Positions 54,087 to 63,137 of a stretch of DNA of 64,000 bases are shown here, piece by piece (positions within the stretch are counted from its first letter, which is position 1; every line of letters begins with the position of its first letter). The stretch is taken from the NCBI RefSeq assembly GCF_042680125.1, contig NZ_JBHTNY010000034.1. One strand, given 5' to 3'. A model generated the notes under the pieces. The model was not told where the DNA came from. It searched no databases and saw nothing but the letters and a program-made list of their open reading frames with translations. A program made the position numbers and the translations under genes. This stretch comes from Robinsoniella peoriensis. Lineage in GTDB: Bacteria; Bacillota; Clostridia; Lachnospirales; Lachnospiraceae.

Positions 54087-54115
54087 ATGTCCCAACTCCT
54101 TTCGTCTTTAATTCT

Positions 54116-54147
54116 ATGGCGGTACAGCAGACCTGCCATACCGCCAT
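54116..54147. terminator. Symmetric stem-loop between binding-protein and permease genes
   Basis: ATGGCGGTA-CA-GCAG-AC-CTGC-CA-TACCGCCAT forms a nearly perfect hairpin without a T-tract, 84 nt past the binding-protein stop codon. It probably protects the upstream mRNA or limits read-through, as in other binding-protein operons. Confidence 0.6.
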
Positions 54148-54230
54148 AATCACACATATTTTTATAAATATCCAAACTGGCTTACGATAGTCCCAAACAA
54201 GCAGTTTACAAACATGCTCTAGATCACACT

Positions 54231-55571
54231 TTACTCCTCTGCTAAAGATGCATTCATTTCCTCTGCGATCTTCTTACAGGTTTCTGCCATGTCTGCGTTG
54301 CCTGCCCATACTTCTTTTAAAAGCTCATTAGTTTTGTTTTCCCAGATTACTGTGGATCTGGAATAAGGCCGGATTACCATGTCATCTCGTACATCTAAAT
54401 ATGCCTGTAAATTAAACTCAGGCGCTGATTTAACCCAATCTTCGGATGTTCCTTCATAAGCAGACATAGTAACACCTAATTCAGCCTGTTTCTTCTGAGC
54501 AGCTTCTGTTCCCAGGTATTCAATCAGCTTCCATGCATTGTCGGTATTTTTGCCATTTGCAGATGCTGCCCATCCAAGTCCGTTGTATACGGAACATCTT
54601 CTTCCTGATTCCGCATCCTTTGGCATAATAGCCACATCCAGATTCTCTTTGGCATAATCATCATCTTTGAAACTGGAAATCATCCAGGAACCCTGGAATG
54701 CCATCGCCAGCTGTCCGGATCTCAGCAATACATCCGGTCCGTTCTCAGAAAGTGTCTGGCTGCTTGGCATAGAACCGTCTTTGATCAGCTGCTCAACATA
54801 CTGCATAGCCTTAATGGTATTCGGATCATCATATCCGGAAGTCTTCTTGTCATCCGATATTACTTTTCCGCCCATATCATAAATGATATTGTAGTAACCT
54901 TCGTGGTTTGTATCACTCTTCATTCCCAGACCATACTGTGATCCGTCTGCTTTTGTCAGTTTCTTCGCTGCTTCAGCAAGGGTATCCCATGTCCATGTAT
55001 CATCCGGATATGCCACACCGGCTTCGTCAAACATAGTTTTGTTATACCACAGTGCTATCGTATCGATGTCTTTTGGTACCGCATAAACATGGTCATTATA
55101 AGAATAAAGTTCTTTAATATCTTCCGGGAACTTACTCATATCCAGTTTATCACTATCCTTAATTTTATCTGTAAGATCAAGGAGCATATCATTTTCCATA
55201 TATCTCTGTGCTTCGTTGGAATGCATCCAGAAAACATCCGGCATAGAGCCGCCCTGTGCTCCTGCTTCCAGCAGTGTCCAGTATTCATTCCAGGTAACAA
55301 CCTGAATCTGTGTGGGAATTCCGGTCTCCTTTGTAAAATCATCCATAATCTTCTTTAAGCCCGGCTCCTGATAAGTATCCCAGATCATAACCGAAAGCGC
55401 ATCTCCCGAAGCATTTTCATTGGTTGATGCATTATCTCCTGCTGCAGATTCCTTCGTGGTGTTGTCTGCAGCATTTCCGTCCCCTGTATTTCCTGTACTG
55501 CCGCAGGCTGTAAGGGATAATCCCATCATACCTGCCATAACAAGTGCGCATGTTTTTTTCCATTTTATCAT
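54231..55571 (-). CDS. Sugar-binding lipoprotein of the raffinose-type operon
   Basis: A 446-residue lipoprotein, lipobox SLTAC with Cys23, followed by an Asn/Thr/Ser-rich linker and the type-1 binding fold (LSVMIWDTYQEPGLKKIMDDFTKETG). First gene of the operon with two permeases and GH36. A minus-strand promoter TTGATA (55642-55647), 16 bp, TATATT (55620-55625) precedes it. Confidence 0.92.
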   Translation of the reverse strand: MIKWKKTCALVMAGMMGLSLTACGSTGNTGDGNAADNTTKESAAGDNASTNENASGDALSVMIWDTYQEPGLKKIMDDFTKETGIPTQIQVVTWNEYWTLLEAGAQGGSMPDVFWMHSNEAQRYMENDMLLDLTDKIKDSDKLDMSKFPEDIKELYSYNDHVYAVPKDIDTIALWYNKTMFDEAGVAYPDDTWTWDTLAEAAKKLTKADGSQYGLGMKSDTNHEGYYNIIYDMGGKVISDDKKTSGYDDPNTIKAMQYVEQLIKDGSMPSSQTLSENGPDVLLRSGQLAMAFQGSWMISSFKDDDYAKENLDVAIMPKDAESGRRCSVYNGLGWAASANGKNTDNAWKLIEYLGTEAAQKKQAELGVTMSAYEGTSEDWVKSAPEFNLQAYLDVRDDMVIRPYSRSTVIWENKTNELLKEVWAGNADMAETCKKIAEEMNASLAEE

Positions 55572-55619
55572 TTTCTATATCTCCTTTTACCTTAATATAA
55601 CTTTGTATGTTTTTATTTC

Positions 55620-55647
55620 AATATACTGTTTTTGTTTCTATTATCAA
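55620..55647 (-). promoter_or_regulatory. Promoter of the raffinose-type operon
   Basis: TTGATA and TATATT with 16 bp between, minus strand, about 50 nt before the binding-protein ATG. The weak -10 fits activation by the divergent AraC-type regulator. Confidence 0.5.
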
Positions 55648-55824
55648 GTCTTTCAGCATATCATCAAACTTATTATGGGAATTATAGAGTCTGCAGCCTT
55701 ATATTTCCAGCAATTTGACTAATACGCCTTTTTCTATGTGACTTATATTAACACTTTACACAAACCTTGTACATGCGGTGGTATTATTTCATTTATACCT
55801 TTATGTGTCATTTATACTCTGTCG

Positions 55825-55854
55825 TTGACGCTAGGACACATAATGGTATATAAT
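55825..55854 (+). promoter_or_regulatory. Promoter of the AraC-family regulator
   Basis: TTGACG (55825-55830) and TATAAT (55849-55854) are 18 bp apart, 36 nt before the ATG. Confidence 0.65.
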
Positions 55855-55889
55855 ACAAAGAATAAAATCTGAGAATAAGGAGCCAAAAG

Positions 55890-56723
55890 ATGCGCGACTA
55901 TCTTTTTTTAAGCAATGATTTTTTCGATATTACCATTTATCAATATGGCTACCAGCAATGTGAACCATTTCATACCTTTGGACCGGCGATGAGAAACCAT
56001 TACCTGATACACTATATCATTTCAGGTACGGGCGTTTACCGTGCCGGCACAGAAAAATCGGAAGCAGAATACCATCTCCATGCAGGCCAGGCATTCTTGA
56101 TCGAGCCAAACAGAGTCATTCATTATACTGCTGATGAAAAAGATCCCTGGGAATATATGTGGATTGAATTTGACGGATTAAAAGCAAAAGAATATGTAAA
56201 TCATGCAGGTCTGTCACATGAATCACCGGTTTACAATTCCATAAATGAAGAAGGAAAAAAGAAAGTATATGCATATTTAAGTTATATCATTGACCATCCG
56301 GATTCCCCTGCCCCTGAGATTATGGGATATACCTATCTGTTTTTTAGCGCATTGATCGAAAGTTCTAAAACCGCAAGGGCTCTCCCCAAAAATGATATCA
56401 AGAAATTTTATATACAGTCTACGGTAGATTTTATTGAGAATTATTATATGAAAGATATTTCCGTGGAGGATATGGCAGCTAATCTGAGCCTGAACCGCAG
56501 CTATTTCAGCAAGCTTTTCAAAAAAATGACGCAAAAAAGCCCACAGGAATTTTTAATCACATACCGCATTCATAAATCCTGTGAGTTTCTGCGTTCCACT
56601 GATATGACCATAGCCCAGATCTCTCCTCTGGTAGGCTATGCCAATCAATTTCATTTTACACGTGCATTTAAAAATATAATGAATATATCTCCAAATGAAT
56701 GGAGAAAACGCAACCGTTATTAA
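55890..56723 (+). CDS. AraC family regulator of the raffinose-type operon (MsmR/RafR-like)
   Basis: A 277-residue regulator: N-terminal cupin sugar-binding domain (HYLIHYIISGTGVYRAG, GQAFLIEPNRVIHYTAD) and C-terminal double helix-turn-helix (about 180-277; DISVEDMAANLSLNRSYFSKLFKK, GYANQFHFTRAFKNIMNISPNEWRK). Divergent orientation from the alpha-galactosidase operon is the usual arrangement for its activator. Confidence 0.92.
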   Translation: MRDYLFLSNDFFDITIYQYGYQQCEPFHTFGPAMRNHYLIHYIISGTGVYRAGTEKSEAEYHLHAGQAFLIEPNRVIHYTADEKDPWEYMWIEFDGLKAKEYVNHAGLSHESPVYNSINEEGKKKVYAYLSYIIDHPDSPAPEIMGYTYLFFSALIESSKTARALPKNDIKKFYIQSTVDFIENYYMKDISVEDMAANLSLNRSYFSKLFKKMTQKSPQEFLITYRIHKSCEFLRSTDMTIAQISPLVGYANQFHFTRAFKNIMNISPNEWRKRNRY

Positions 56724-56742
56724 CAAAGTTTAGAACATATTA

Positions 56743-58407
56743 TCATTTTATTTTGTATTGCTGCTTGTCGGAATACATTCGTTCGTCTGCTTCCCTGAAC
56801 AATGTTTCCGCATCTTTATTGCTGGTACCTCTGACTGCAGAACCACTGGCAATAGAGATGTCATGGCAGTGCACTTTATTATAAATTCTAATCCGTTCCT
56901 TCAGTGCTTTATCCAATTCAGCCAGATCAGCATCCTCTTTCTGTATCGCAACCAGGAATTCATCACCTCCGATTCTATAGACATCTCCTACACCGCCGTA
57001 TTCCAGCTTAATACATTCTGCCGCCCCTTTAATTACATCATCACCGGACTTATGCCCATATAAGTCATTTGTCTGCTTCAGGTTATTTAAATCCAGCATA
57101 ACAAACGCAAGCGGGGCTTTGTGCTCCTGGTTTTTATCCTTCTCTTTTTCCTGTTCCATAAATTCATCAAAGGAAATGCGGTTCAAAGTCTGTGTCATCA
57201 TATCCGAATATGCCATTTTCTCATAGAGTTCAAACTGCGTCTTCTCCTTCAGATAGAGAAACAGTTCTTCATAATTTAAATAAATCAGAATAAAAAGAAA
57301 GACGATCAGTCCATATATAAAAAACTTGCTGTTATCCTCCATTGGATTCGTATAGAAACGGATCAGTGCAATAATTGAAAAAACAGTCAGACACAGAATT
57401 GCATATAACATCCCTTTTGCTTTCCTGGAATTCATCTTCACCGCTTCATATATTAAAAATGCCACCAAAATGATAATCACCAAAAACATCATCGTATGCG
57501 TAATAATCAGCATCTGCGGGAAATCAGCTATATTACCCATGTAAAGAAGACTCTGGACAATCATATTTACCCATAATACAGTTTGTATCTGCTCAATATA
57601 TTTACCTTTTTTTTCACATATATTCTTTACAAAAGATAAAATATAGACAGGCATTGCCATAAAACTGATAAAAGAGAGGATACATAAGGCCACGCTGTTC
57701 CCGATCATAAGCTGTGACAATTCCGAATCGGACCAAATCCACACCGAAGATATCACCATGAATAATCCCAGATATAAAAATGAATCAAAATTATAATTAA
57801 ACTTTTTGATATACAGCCCGGAATAAACGACCAGCAGCACAATACCAAATAACAAAAGAAATAAGATACAGCCAATCTTTCCTACATTGCTGTATAATAC
57901 TTCTGTAACATATGCCCCTGTCGTTCCTATTTTAACCGAACCAACTCCTCCCGATAAATTTTTATAGGGACGCTCTAATTCTATGGTAATATCCTTACCG
58001 CTGTCCTTTGCAGATACCGGTATCTGGCAGGAAATGTACCCCAGCATATTCCCCACAGGAGGCTTTGTATCAAAACCATATTCATAGACACAATCCTGTC
58101 CGATATTCACCCTTACCGTTTGATATCCATTATTAAATATTATTTTTTCTCCATCTTTCACCTGGGGAAGCTGATTTTTAAGCTTTATGTACCCTGATTC
58201 ATTTTTCAGTTTAAATGGAAAATGAACCGCTTCTCCCTCTTTCCCTTCCAGCTGCCAGCCATCCTGAAATAGCCTGCATTTCTCCACCTGCGGACGGACA
58301 TCCGGCAGAGCTGATGTATGAATTACATTTAATAACATAGTAATCAACAGTATACCGGACAGACATGTTAATATTCTTCTAAATGTATTTTTATTTTTTT
58401 TGTTCAT
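56743..58407 (-). CDS. Membrane diguanylate cyclase (7TM-type sensor plus GGDEF)
   Basis: A 554-residue protein: N-terminal membrane segment (12-30), extracytoplasmic beta-domain (about 35-170) resembling the 7TMR-DISM extracellular sensor, about seven membrane helices (175-385), then a GGDEF domain (395-550) with intact GGDEF at 480-484 for cyclic di-GMP synthesis. The inhibitory site upstream (RxxD) reads GVGD, so product inhibition may be lost. It is convergent with the AraC gene; link to sugar sensing is only positional. Confidence 0.9.
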   Translation of the reverse strand: MNKKNKNTFRRILTCLSGILLITMLLNVIHTSALPDVRPQVEKCRLFQDGWQLEGKEGEAVHFPFKLKNESGYIKLKNQLPQVKDGEKIIFNNGYQTVRVNIGQDCVYEYGFDTKPPVGNMLGYISCQIPVSAKDSGKDITIELERPYKNLSGGVGSVKIGTTGAYVTEVLYSNVGKIGCILFLLLFGIVLLVVYSGLYIKKFNYNFDSFLYLGLFMVISSVWIWSDSELSQLMIGNSVALCILSFISFMAMPVYILSFVKNICEKKGKYIEQIQTVLWVNMIVQSLLYMGNIADFPQMLIITHTMMFLVIIILVAFLIYEAVKMNSRKAKGMLYAILCLTVFSIIALIRFYTNPMEDNSKFFIYGLIVFLFILIYLNYEELFLYLKEKTQFELYEKMAYSDMMTQTLNRISFDEFMEQEKEKDKNQEHKAPLAFVMLDLNNLKQTNDLYGHKSGDDVIKGAAECIKLEYGGVGDVYRIGGDEFLVAIQKEDADLAELDKALKERIRIYNKVHCHDISIASGSAVRGTSNKDAETLFREADERMYSDKQQYKIK

Positions 58408-58532
58408 ATATACCTGCTCCGTTATTCCTGAATCTCATTGAACAATACTTCATTCAAATGTAAAGACTCAACTTTGTGAACGTATCTTCTTTAAGATATT
58501 TTATCACACTCAACAACAAAACACTATATCAT

Positions 58533-59564
58533 TTAGTCCCCCAATTTCACATACCGAAACTTTGCACTTTTACCCTTCTGTATAATAAGATAAATCAGAA
58601 TCCATACCACACTGTGAACCAGCAGAATTACAATATTCATGCCTGCCTCTTCCATCCTGCCATGAAGCAAATCCATAAGACCGTAAAATGTTGCGCTGGA
58701 CGGCAGCAGATACGATAACCCCCGTACTATGCTCTCTTCCGGAGCCACCAAATAGCAGACGATCGGCGGTGCGATAAATATTATCATAACAATTTTCAAG
58801 TACACAATGCCTACCATAAGTCCATCTGCTATCCGCCCGATAAATACCCCCGCCAATGCTGAAATAAAGGCAGAAAAAATGATCAGAAGCAGTATCCCGG
58901 GAATCCCGGATAACTCCGGCCGCATGCAAACCCATGCCGTCAGAATTGTGGAAACCACGCCTCCGGCAAACCCCAGCAGGATTTTCTGCAGCAGATAATT
59001 CGTCGGTGTCATAGGCAGTATTTCATTAATCAATGCCACCCCATCCTCTTTTTCCCCAATGATACTCATGGCATTAAAAGTACATCCCATAAACATAGCC
59101 GTCACCATTGTAATGACAATCAACAAAGATTTTAACACATTGCTGTCACTGGCATTTGGAAGAATTTTCACATTCCCGTCTTGAAATGAACCGCGGTTTT
59201 CATAGAGATTCGGAAGGGAATCCGCGATTTTAACACTGACACTCAGTTCATCTCCTGCCAGCATCGTCTGAATGCCATCTCCATTCTGCATCACCCCAAT
59301 CACTTGAGACGAGGGCTTCAGAATCTGTGCTTTTAGTTCCTGAATACTTCCAAACGGTGTTACGATTCCGCTTTCTTTGAGCCAATCTACCGTTTCTTTC
59401 GGCAAATCATTTCCGATGATACCAAAAGATATTTCATTTACCGCCGTAAAACTTGCTGCAGATATAAAATGAATGGCAATTCCAACAATGATCGGCAGTA
59501 AAAATGAGAGGATACACATTTTATCTTTACTGATATTTTTCAGCTGATATTTTAATCCGTTCAT
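58533..59564 (-). CDS. ABC-2 type exporter permease 2
   Basis: A 343-residue ABC-2 membrane subunit: one N-terminal helix (about 15-37), a large extracellular domain (40-140), then five or six helices with FMGCTFNAMSIIGEKEDGVALINEILPMTPTNYLL, the cytoplasmic coupling region of this family. Immediately follows its sister permease. Confidence 0.85.
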   Translation of the reverse strand: MNGLKYQLKNISKDKMCILSFLLPIIVGIAIHFISAASFTAVNEISFGIIGNDLPKETVDWLKESGIVTPFGSIQELKAQILKPSSQVIGVMQNGDGIQTMLAGDELSVSVKIADSLPNLYENRGSFQDGNVKILPNASDSNVLKSLLIVITMVTAMFMGCTFNAMSIIGEKEDGVALINEILPMTPTNYLLQKILLGFAGGVVSTILTAWVCMRPELSGIPGILLLIIFSAFISALAGVFIGRIADGLMVGIVYLKIVMIIFIAPPIVCYLVAPEESIVRGLSYLLPSSATFYGLMDLLHGRMEEAGMNIVILLVHSVVWILIYLIIQKGKSAKFRYVKLGD

Positions 59565-59565
59565 T

Positions 59566-60558
59566 CTATCCCTCCTTTGTCATTTCCCGGCTTAGAACTC
59601 TCCGTGCAAAATAAAACAGCAATCCAATGGCTGCGATACATACAAGATAATAAATGCTATTTGCGTTAGGAGTATTAAAATAAGCATTCTTCATAGCCAT
59701 AAACAAATGGTACATTGGATGAAAGTCTATCCATCCCCAGGACACATTTGTCTGCCCTGCAAGAAAAACCGGGGTAGTAACAAATATAGCTAACACCAGA
59801 TAGAGTAATGAAAACTGCTTAAAATCAGGAATCCATACGGCACAGAGGAAACCGGCCAAAGCCATAATGGTAGAAAGTATCCCCACCTGAAGCAGCACAT
59901 CCGGCATTACAGCCAGTGCAGAAGGAATCCCTAAATTGAAAATCGACAGTAATACTGCAAATAGCAGGTCGGACAGGAAAAATAATAACAGCTTAGAACC
60001 TATAAATGCAGCTTTACTTATAGGCAGAATGCTATGAACACGGATCACCCCCATCTGCTTTTCTTTAAACAAGGTTGATGCAACACCCAGGAAACCTACC
60101 GCAGCCAGTTCGAAAAATAAGAACTCACTGGTGATCTCACGGCGGTTTTTCATTTCTTTATTATTGGCTCCGATTACCACGGCACGATTACCACTGGTAT
60201 TTAAAATCAGTGACCGGGCATAAGCAGCCCGATAATGGTCTGCCTTACTGCTTCCGGAGCTGGTCATTATGATTTCCAGTGAATCTCCACTGGCATCAAT
60301 CCCCACAGAGTACCCATCCAAGCAGACCTTCTGCAGCTCTTCTTTTGAATTTACCACGGTTACATCCGCTGATGCATTGAACTGGTTTCCCATAGGGTCA
60401 AATAAGTAAACCGGATAAATATCCTGGTCGGTCTTCACATAGACGAAGTTGATATAACAGGTATACAGGATCAGTGATCCCAGTGCCAACAGGAAAAACC
60501 TGCTGGAAAGCATCATTCGGAAATCTTTTTTAAGCAAAGACAGAAAACTGTTTACCAT
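59566..60558 (-). CDS. ABC-2 type exporter permease 1
   Basis: A 330-residue ABC-2 membrane subunit of the same plan: N-terminal helix, extracellular domain, and VASTLFKEKQMGVIRVHSILPISKAAFIGSKLL before the last helices. Its start overlaps the ATPase stop (TGATG). The two permeases form a heterodimer with the ATPase. Confidence 0.85.
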   Translation of the reverse strand: MVNSFLSLLKKDFRMMLSSRFFLLALGSLILYTCYINFVYVKTDQDIYPVYLFDPMGNQFNASADVTVVNSKEELQKVCLDGYSVGIDASGDSLEIIMTSSGSSKADHYRAAYARSLILNTSGNRAVVIGANNKEMKNRREITSEFLFFELAAVGFLGVASTLFKEKQMGVIRVHSILPISKAAFIGSKLLLFFLSDLLFAVLLSIFNLGIPSALAVMPDVLLQVGILSTIMALAGFLCAVWIPDFKQFSLLYLVLAIFVTTPVFLAGQTNVSWGWIDFHPMYHLFMAMKNAYFNTPNANSIYYLVCIAAIGLLFYFARRVLSREMTKEG

Positions 60559-61403
60559 CAGGTCAGCCCCCTTCCCGTATATTGGATAAACATATCCTCC
60601 AATGTGGGTTCTTTGGAGTGGATGCTGATGATCTCATCATGGGGAAACGGAATTCCGGTTTCTAACTCCGGCGGCAGAATCATCTTGCTTTCCCGTTTTC
60701 CAAGATACAGATACTCTACAACAATTTCCTTACTGCTGTTACGCTCCTTTAATTTCTTAGGCGTATCAAGTGCTGCGATAGTTCCATTGGAAATAAATGC
60801 GACTCTGTCACAAAGCAGATCTGCATCGTGCATATTGTGGGTGGTGAGAAATACCGTCGTTCCCTTCCTGCGTTCCTCTTCTATAATATTCCGAAATAAA
60901 ACGGCTCCCGCCGGATCCAGTCCACTGGTAGGCTCATCCAGGAACAAAAGCCTGGGATTACTAAGCAAGGCACGCGCCATACTCACCCGCTGACGCATAC
61001 CTTTGGAATAAGTAGACACCTGCTTTTTCAGATAATCCGGCTTAAATTCCAGTTTTTCCAGAAGTTCACCTATATCGCGCCGCTGCTCTCTGGGATAAAA
61101 TGATGCAAAGTAATTCAGATTATCCAATGCACTTAAATTGGCATATAAGTATGGGAACTCAAAAAGCACGCCAATCTTTTGATGAAATTCAGTAGGATCC
61201 AGTGACGGATCCTTTCCAAATAGAGATATCTCCCCTCCATATCCTTTTAAAATCCCGGTCAGTATTTTTTGTGTCGTAGATTTACCTGACCCGTTTGGAC
61301 CCAGAAATCCAAATATTTCTCCTGTTTTCACCTTAAAATCAAGCCCGTGGAGTGCCTGTTTATTTTTACTGTAAGAAAACGTCAGCTCTTTTACCGCAAT
61401 CAT
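60558..61403 (-). CDS. ABC exporter ATPase
   Basis: A 281-residue ATPase: Walker A GPNGSGKST (35-43), Q-loop region, signature YSKGMRQRVSMARAL, Walker B LLFLDEPTSGLDP and switch LTTHNMHDADLLCDRVAF. The layout is that of drug, lantibiotic or bacitracin-type exporters. It follows a 49-residue membrane protein and is next to a two-component system. Confidence 0.92.
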   Translation of the reverse strand: MIAVKELTFSYSKNKQALHGLDFKVKTGEIFGFLGPNGSGKSTTQKILTGILKGYGGEISLFGKDPSLDPTEFHQKIGVLFEFPYLYANLSALDNLNYFASFYPREQRRDIGELLEKLEFKPDYLKKQVSTYSKGMRQRVSMARALLSNPRLLFLDEPTSGLDPAGAVLFRNIIEEERRKGTTVFLTTHNMHDADLLCDRVAFISNGTIAALDTPKKLKERNSSKEIVVEYLYLGKRESKMILPPELETGIPFPHDEIISIHSKEPTLEDMFIQYTGRGLT

Positions 61404-61406
61404 TCT

Positions 61407-61556
61407 TCATCCCCCCCACCGATTTCTTCTGCTGTCCTTGTGTTCCTTTTGCTTTCTGCTCCACCACTTCATAAATTTCACCTTGGCGGGGATAATCACC
61501 GCTGCTCCTGCAAGAATTAACAGCCACCAGTACCATTCCATATCTAAAAACTTCAT
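61407..61556 (-). CDS. Small membrane protein, first gene of the exporter operon
   Basis: ATG 61556, with AAGGAGG 7 nt ahead, encodes 49 residues starting MKFLDMEWYWWLLILAGAAV, one membrane helix (about 7-25) and a strongly basic C-terminal tail (KFMKWWSRKQKEHKDSRRNRW). It ends 3 nt before the ATPase start region. The strong ribosome site, Trp-rich interface and operon position support a real gene; it may help assemble or regulate the exporter. No family recognised. Confidence 0.7.
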   Translation of the reverse strand: MKFLDMEWYWWLLILAGAAVIIPAKVKFMKWWSRKQKEHKDSRRNRWGG

Positions 61557-61634
61557 TATAAAACCTCCTTTTCTAAAGCGGGACAATTCTCAAACACATT
61601 TTAGAAAACGAGGTTGAAGTTGAAGTGTGGCTGC

Positions 61635-61653
61635 TGTGAAATCGGTGTGAAAT
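61635..61653 (-). promoter_or_regulatory. Direct repeat, probable OmpR-family response regulator site
   Basis: TGTGAAAT-CGG-TGTGAAAT (plus strand), two identical 8-mers with an 11-bp period, 80 nt upstream of the small membrane protein. OmpR/PhoB-type regulators bind tandem half-sites with this spacing. A weak -10 (TAAAAT, minus strand, near 61598-61603) lies downstream, as expected for an activated promoter. Confidence 0.5.
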
Positions 61654-61688
61654 AATTTTAATGACTATTCTTATTTTGTAACAAAGGT

Positions 61689-61800
61689 GGCACAAAGGCC
61701 GGCCGCAAGCTGTGCCAGGATTAGTCCTGTTAATTCCCATATGTTTGTAAAGACAAACAGGAACTGTTGATAATGCTGCCGTGACCTTACTTTAGGACGC
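61689..61800. other. Cluster of inverted repeats between exporter and two-component operons
   Basis: GGCACA/TGTGCC (61689-61716, enclosing GGCCGGCC), AGGATTAGTCCT (61717-61728) and GTTTGT/ACAAAC (61743-61758) follow one another. No gene is visible. They may be remnants of a repeat element. Confidence 0.4.
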
Positions 61801-61840
61801 ACTTACCACGCCCCCTGTAAACCTCTTTTTTAAAAGGAAA

Positions 61841-61874
61841 CAGCGGCATTGAAATTTTCATTTCAAAACCGCTG
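61841..61874 (-). terminator. Terminator of the two-component operon
   Basis: CAGCGG-TTTT-GAAAT-GAAA-ATTTC-AATG-CCGCTG hairpin (minus strand) followed by TTTCCTTTT. It lies about 175 nt past the kinase stop codon; the stretch 61875-62048 between them carries no supported gene. Confidence 0.65.
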
Positions 61875-62048
61875 CTTGACGAATTTTGTTTTGTTTAGGC
61901 ACAAGGCTCGGTAATTTGCTTATCGCAACAAAAAATATAAGTGACCTTTGAAAAGAGTTCTTGCAAGTCTTTATCATCTTACGGTATTGACCACCCCAAA
62001 GACCAACCGCCTTCTTCAGAGCCATCATTGGGATCGGCTGTTGAATAA

Positions 62049-63137
62049 TTACTCCATAATTGGCATTGCAAAATAAAATTCCACTCCGTCCGTACAATTG
62101 TTAACACCATAATCCATATCCTGCATAGCCAGTATCTGCGCCACAATCGCAAGTCCCAGTCCTGAACCGTTGTGATTTGCCCGGTTACTCTTATAAAATT
62201 TCGTCCAGATTTTTGAAAGCTGCTCTTCCGGAATCGTCATTCCCTGATTATAAATGGAAAAGTACAGCTTAGAGTCTGCAACGTGAACAGAGATCCTTAT
62301 GATCCCACCGGGTATCACGTTCTTTTTCCCATTAATAATCAGATTATCCAATACCTGCTCCATTCGTCCCTTATCCGCATTGACATAAACCTTTTGCCCC
62401 GGCAGCTCATACTCCAATTGAAAATCATCGTCCGGAATATCCATTAACAGCCTGCCGCCAACTGTTTCCGTAAATTCTATAAAATCAAAACGTTCCGGCA
62501 GAAGCTTTACTGCACCGGCTTCTAATGCTGACAGATCCAGTAACGAAATGATCATCCGGTTCATAAGCTCTGTTTCAGAAACAATGACCTGGGTATATTT
62601 CTTTTGTTTTTCCGGATCCGTTTCATCCTGCAGGCCTTCTGCATAGGCACGAATCACGCCTAACGGCGTCTTCATTTCATGAGACAGATGATCTGTCAGT
62701 TCTTTACGCTGGGCAAGGAGCTTTTGTTTTTGGTCTACATCCTTTTCCAGTTGGGCATTGACGCTTTCCAACTGCGAAAGTGACTGCTGCAGGTTAGACG
62801 CAAGCGTATTTAAGCTGACTGATAATTCTCCGAACTCATCATCGGATTCGATCGTACATGCCTGGGAAAAATCTAATTTTGCCATTCGTCCTGCTGTTTT
62901 ATTGAGTAAATCTATCGGATTTGTAATATATCGGCCTAATAAATAATTAACGCCCAGGATTGTACAAAGCATCAGGAAAAACCATATGACAGAAGCAGCG
63001 GCACTGCTCACCGGCAATTCTTCCACCAGAATATAGAAAAAAACAATTGCCCCACCAGCTGCTTTCGAGAGAAAAAAGACCTTTTTTCTTACGGTGCGAA
63101 TCCCGAATAATTCTTTTACCTTATTACATCTATTCAT
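62049..63137 (-). CDS. Sensor histidine kinase
   Basis: A 362-residue kinase: two membrane helices (about 20-37 and 47-64) with only about ten residues outside, a HAMP-like linker (65-115), coiled coil, phospho-acceptor His153 in LSHEMKTPLG, and an ATPase domain (210-360) ending GSGLGLAIV. The N-box is NLIING and the G1 box NQGMTIPEE. A minimal external loop is typical of intramembrane-sensing kinases that work with an ABC transporter. Starts within the stop of the regulator gene (ATGA). Confidence 0.92.
   Translation of the reverse strand: MNRCNKVKELFGIRTVRKKVFFLSKAAGGAIVFFYILVEELPVSSAAASVIWFFLMLCTILGVNYLLGRYITNPIDLLNKTAGRMAKLDFSQACTIESDDEFGELSVSLNTLASNLQQSLSQLESVNAQLEKDVDQKQKLLAQRKELTDHLSHEMKTPLGVIRAYAEGLQDETDPEKQKKYTQVIVSETELMNRMIISLLDLSALEAGAVKLLPERFDFIEFTETVGGRLLMDIPDDDFQLEYELPGQKVYVNADKGRMEQVLDNLIINGKKNVIPGGIIRISVHVADSKLYFSIYNQGMTIPEEQLSKIWTKFYKSNRANHNGSGLGLAIVAQILAMQDMDYGVNNCTDGVEFYFAMPIME

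Noticed and set aside
61858..62097. 79-codon minus-strand frame past the histidine kinase
   Set aside because: It overlaps the kinase gene's end and the terminator hairpin, has no ribosome site and resembles no family; possibly a gene remnant but not supportable.
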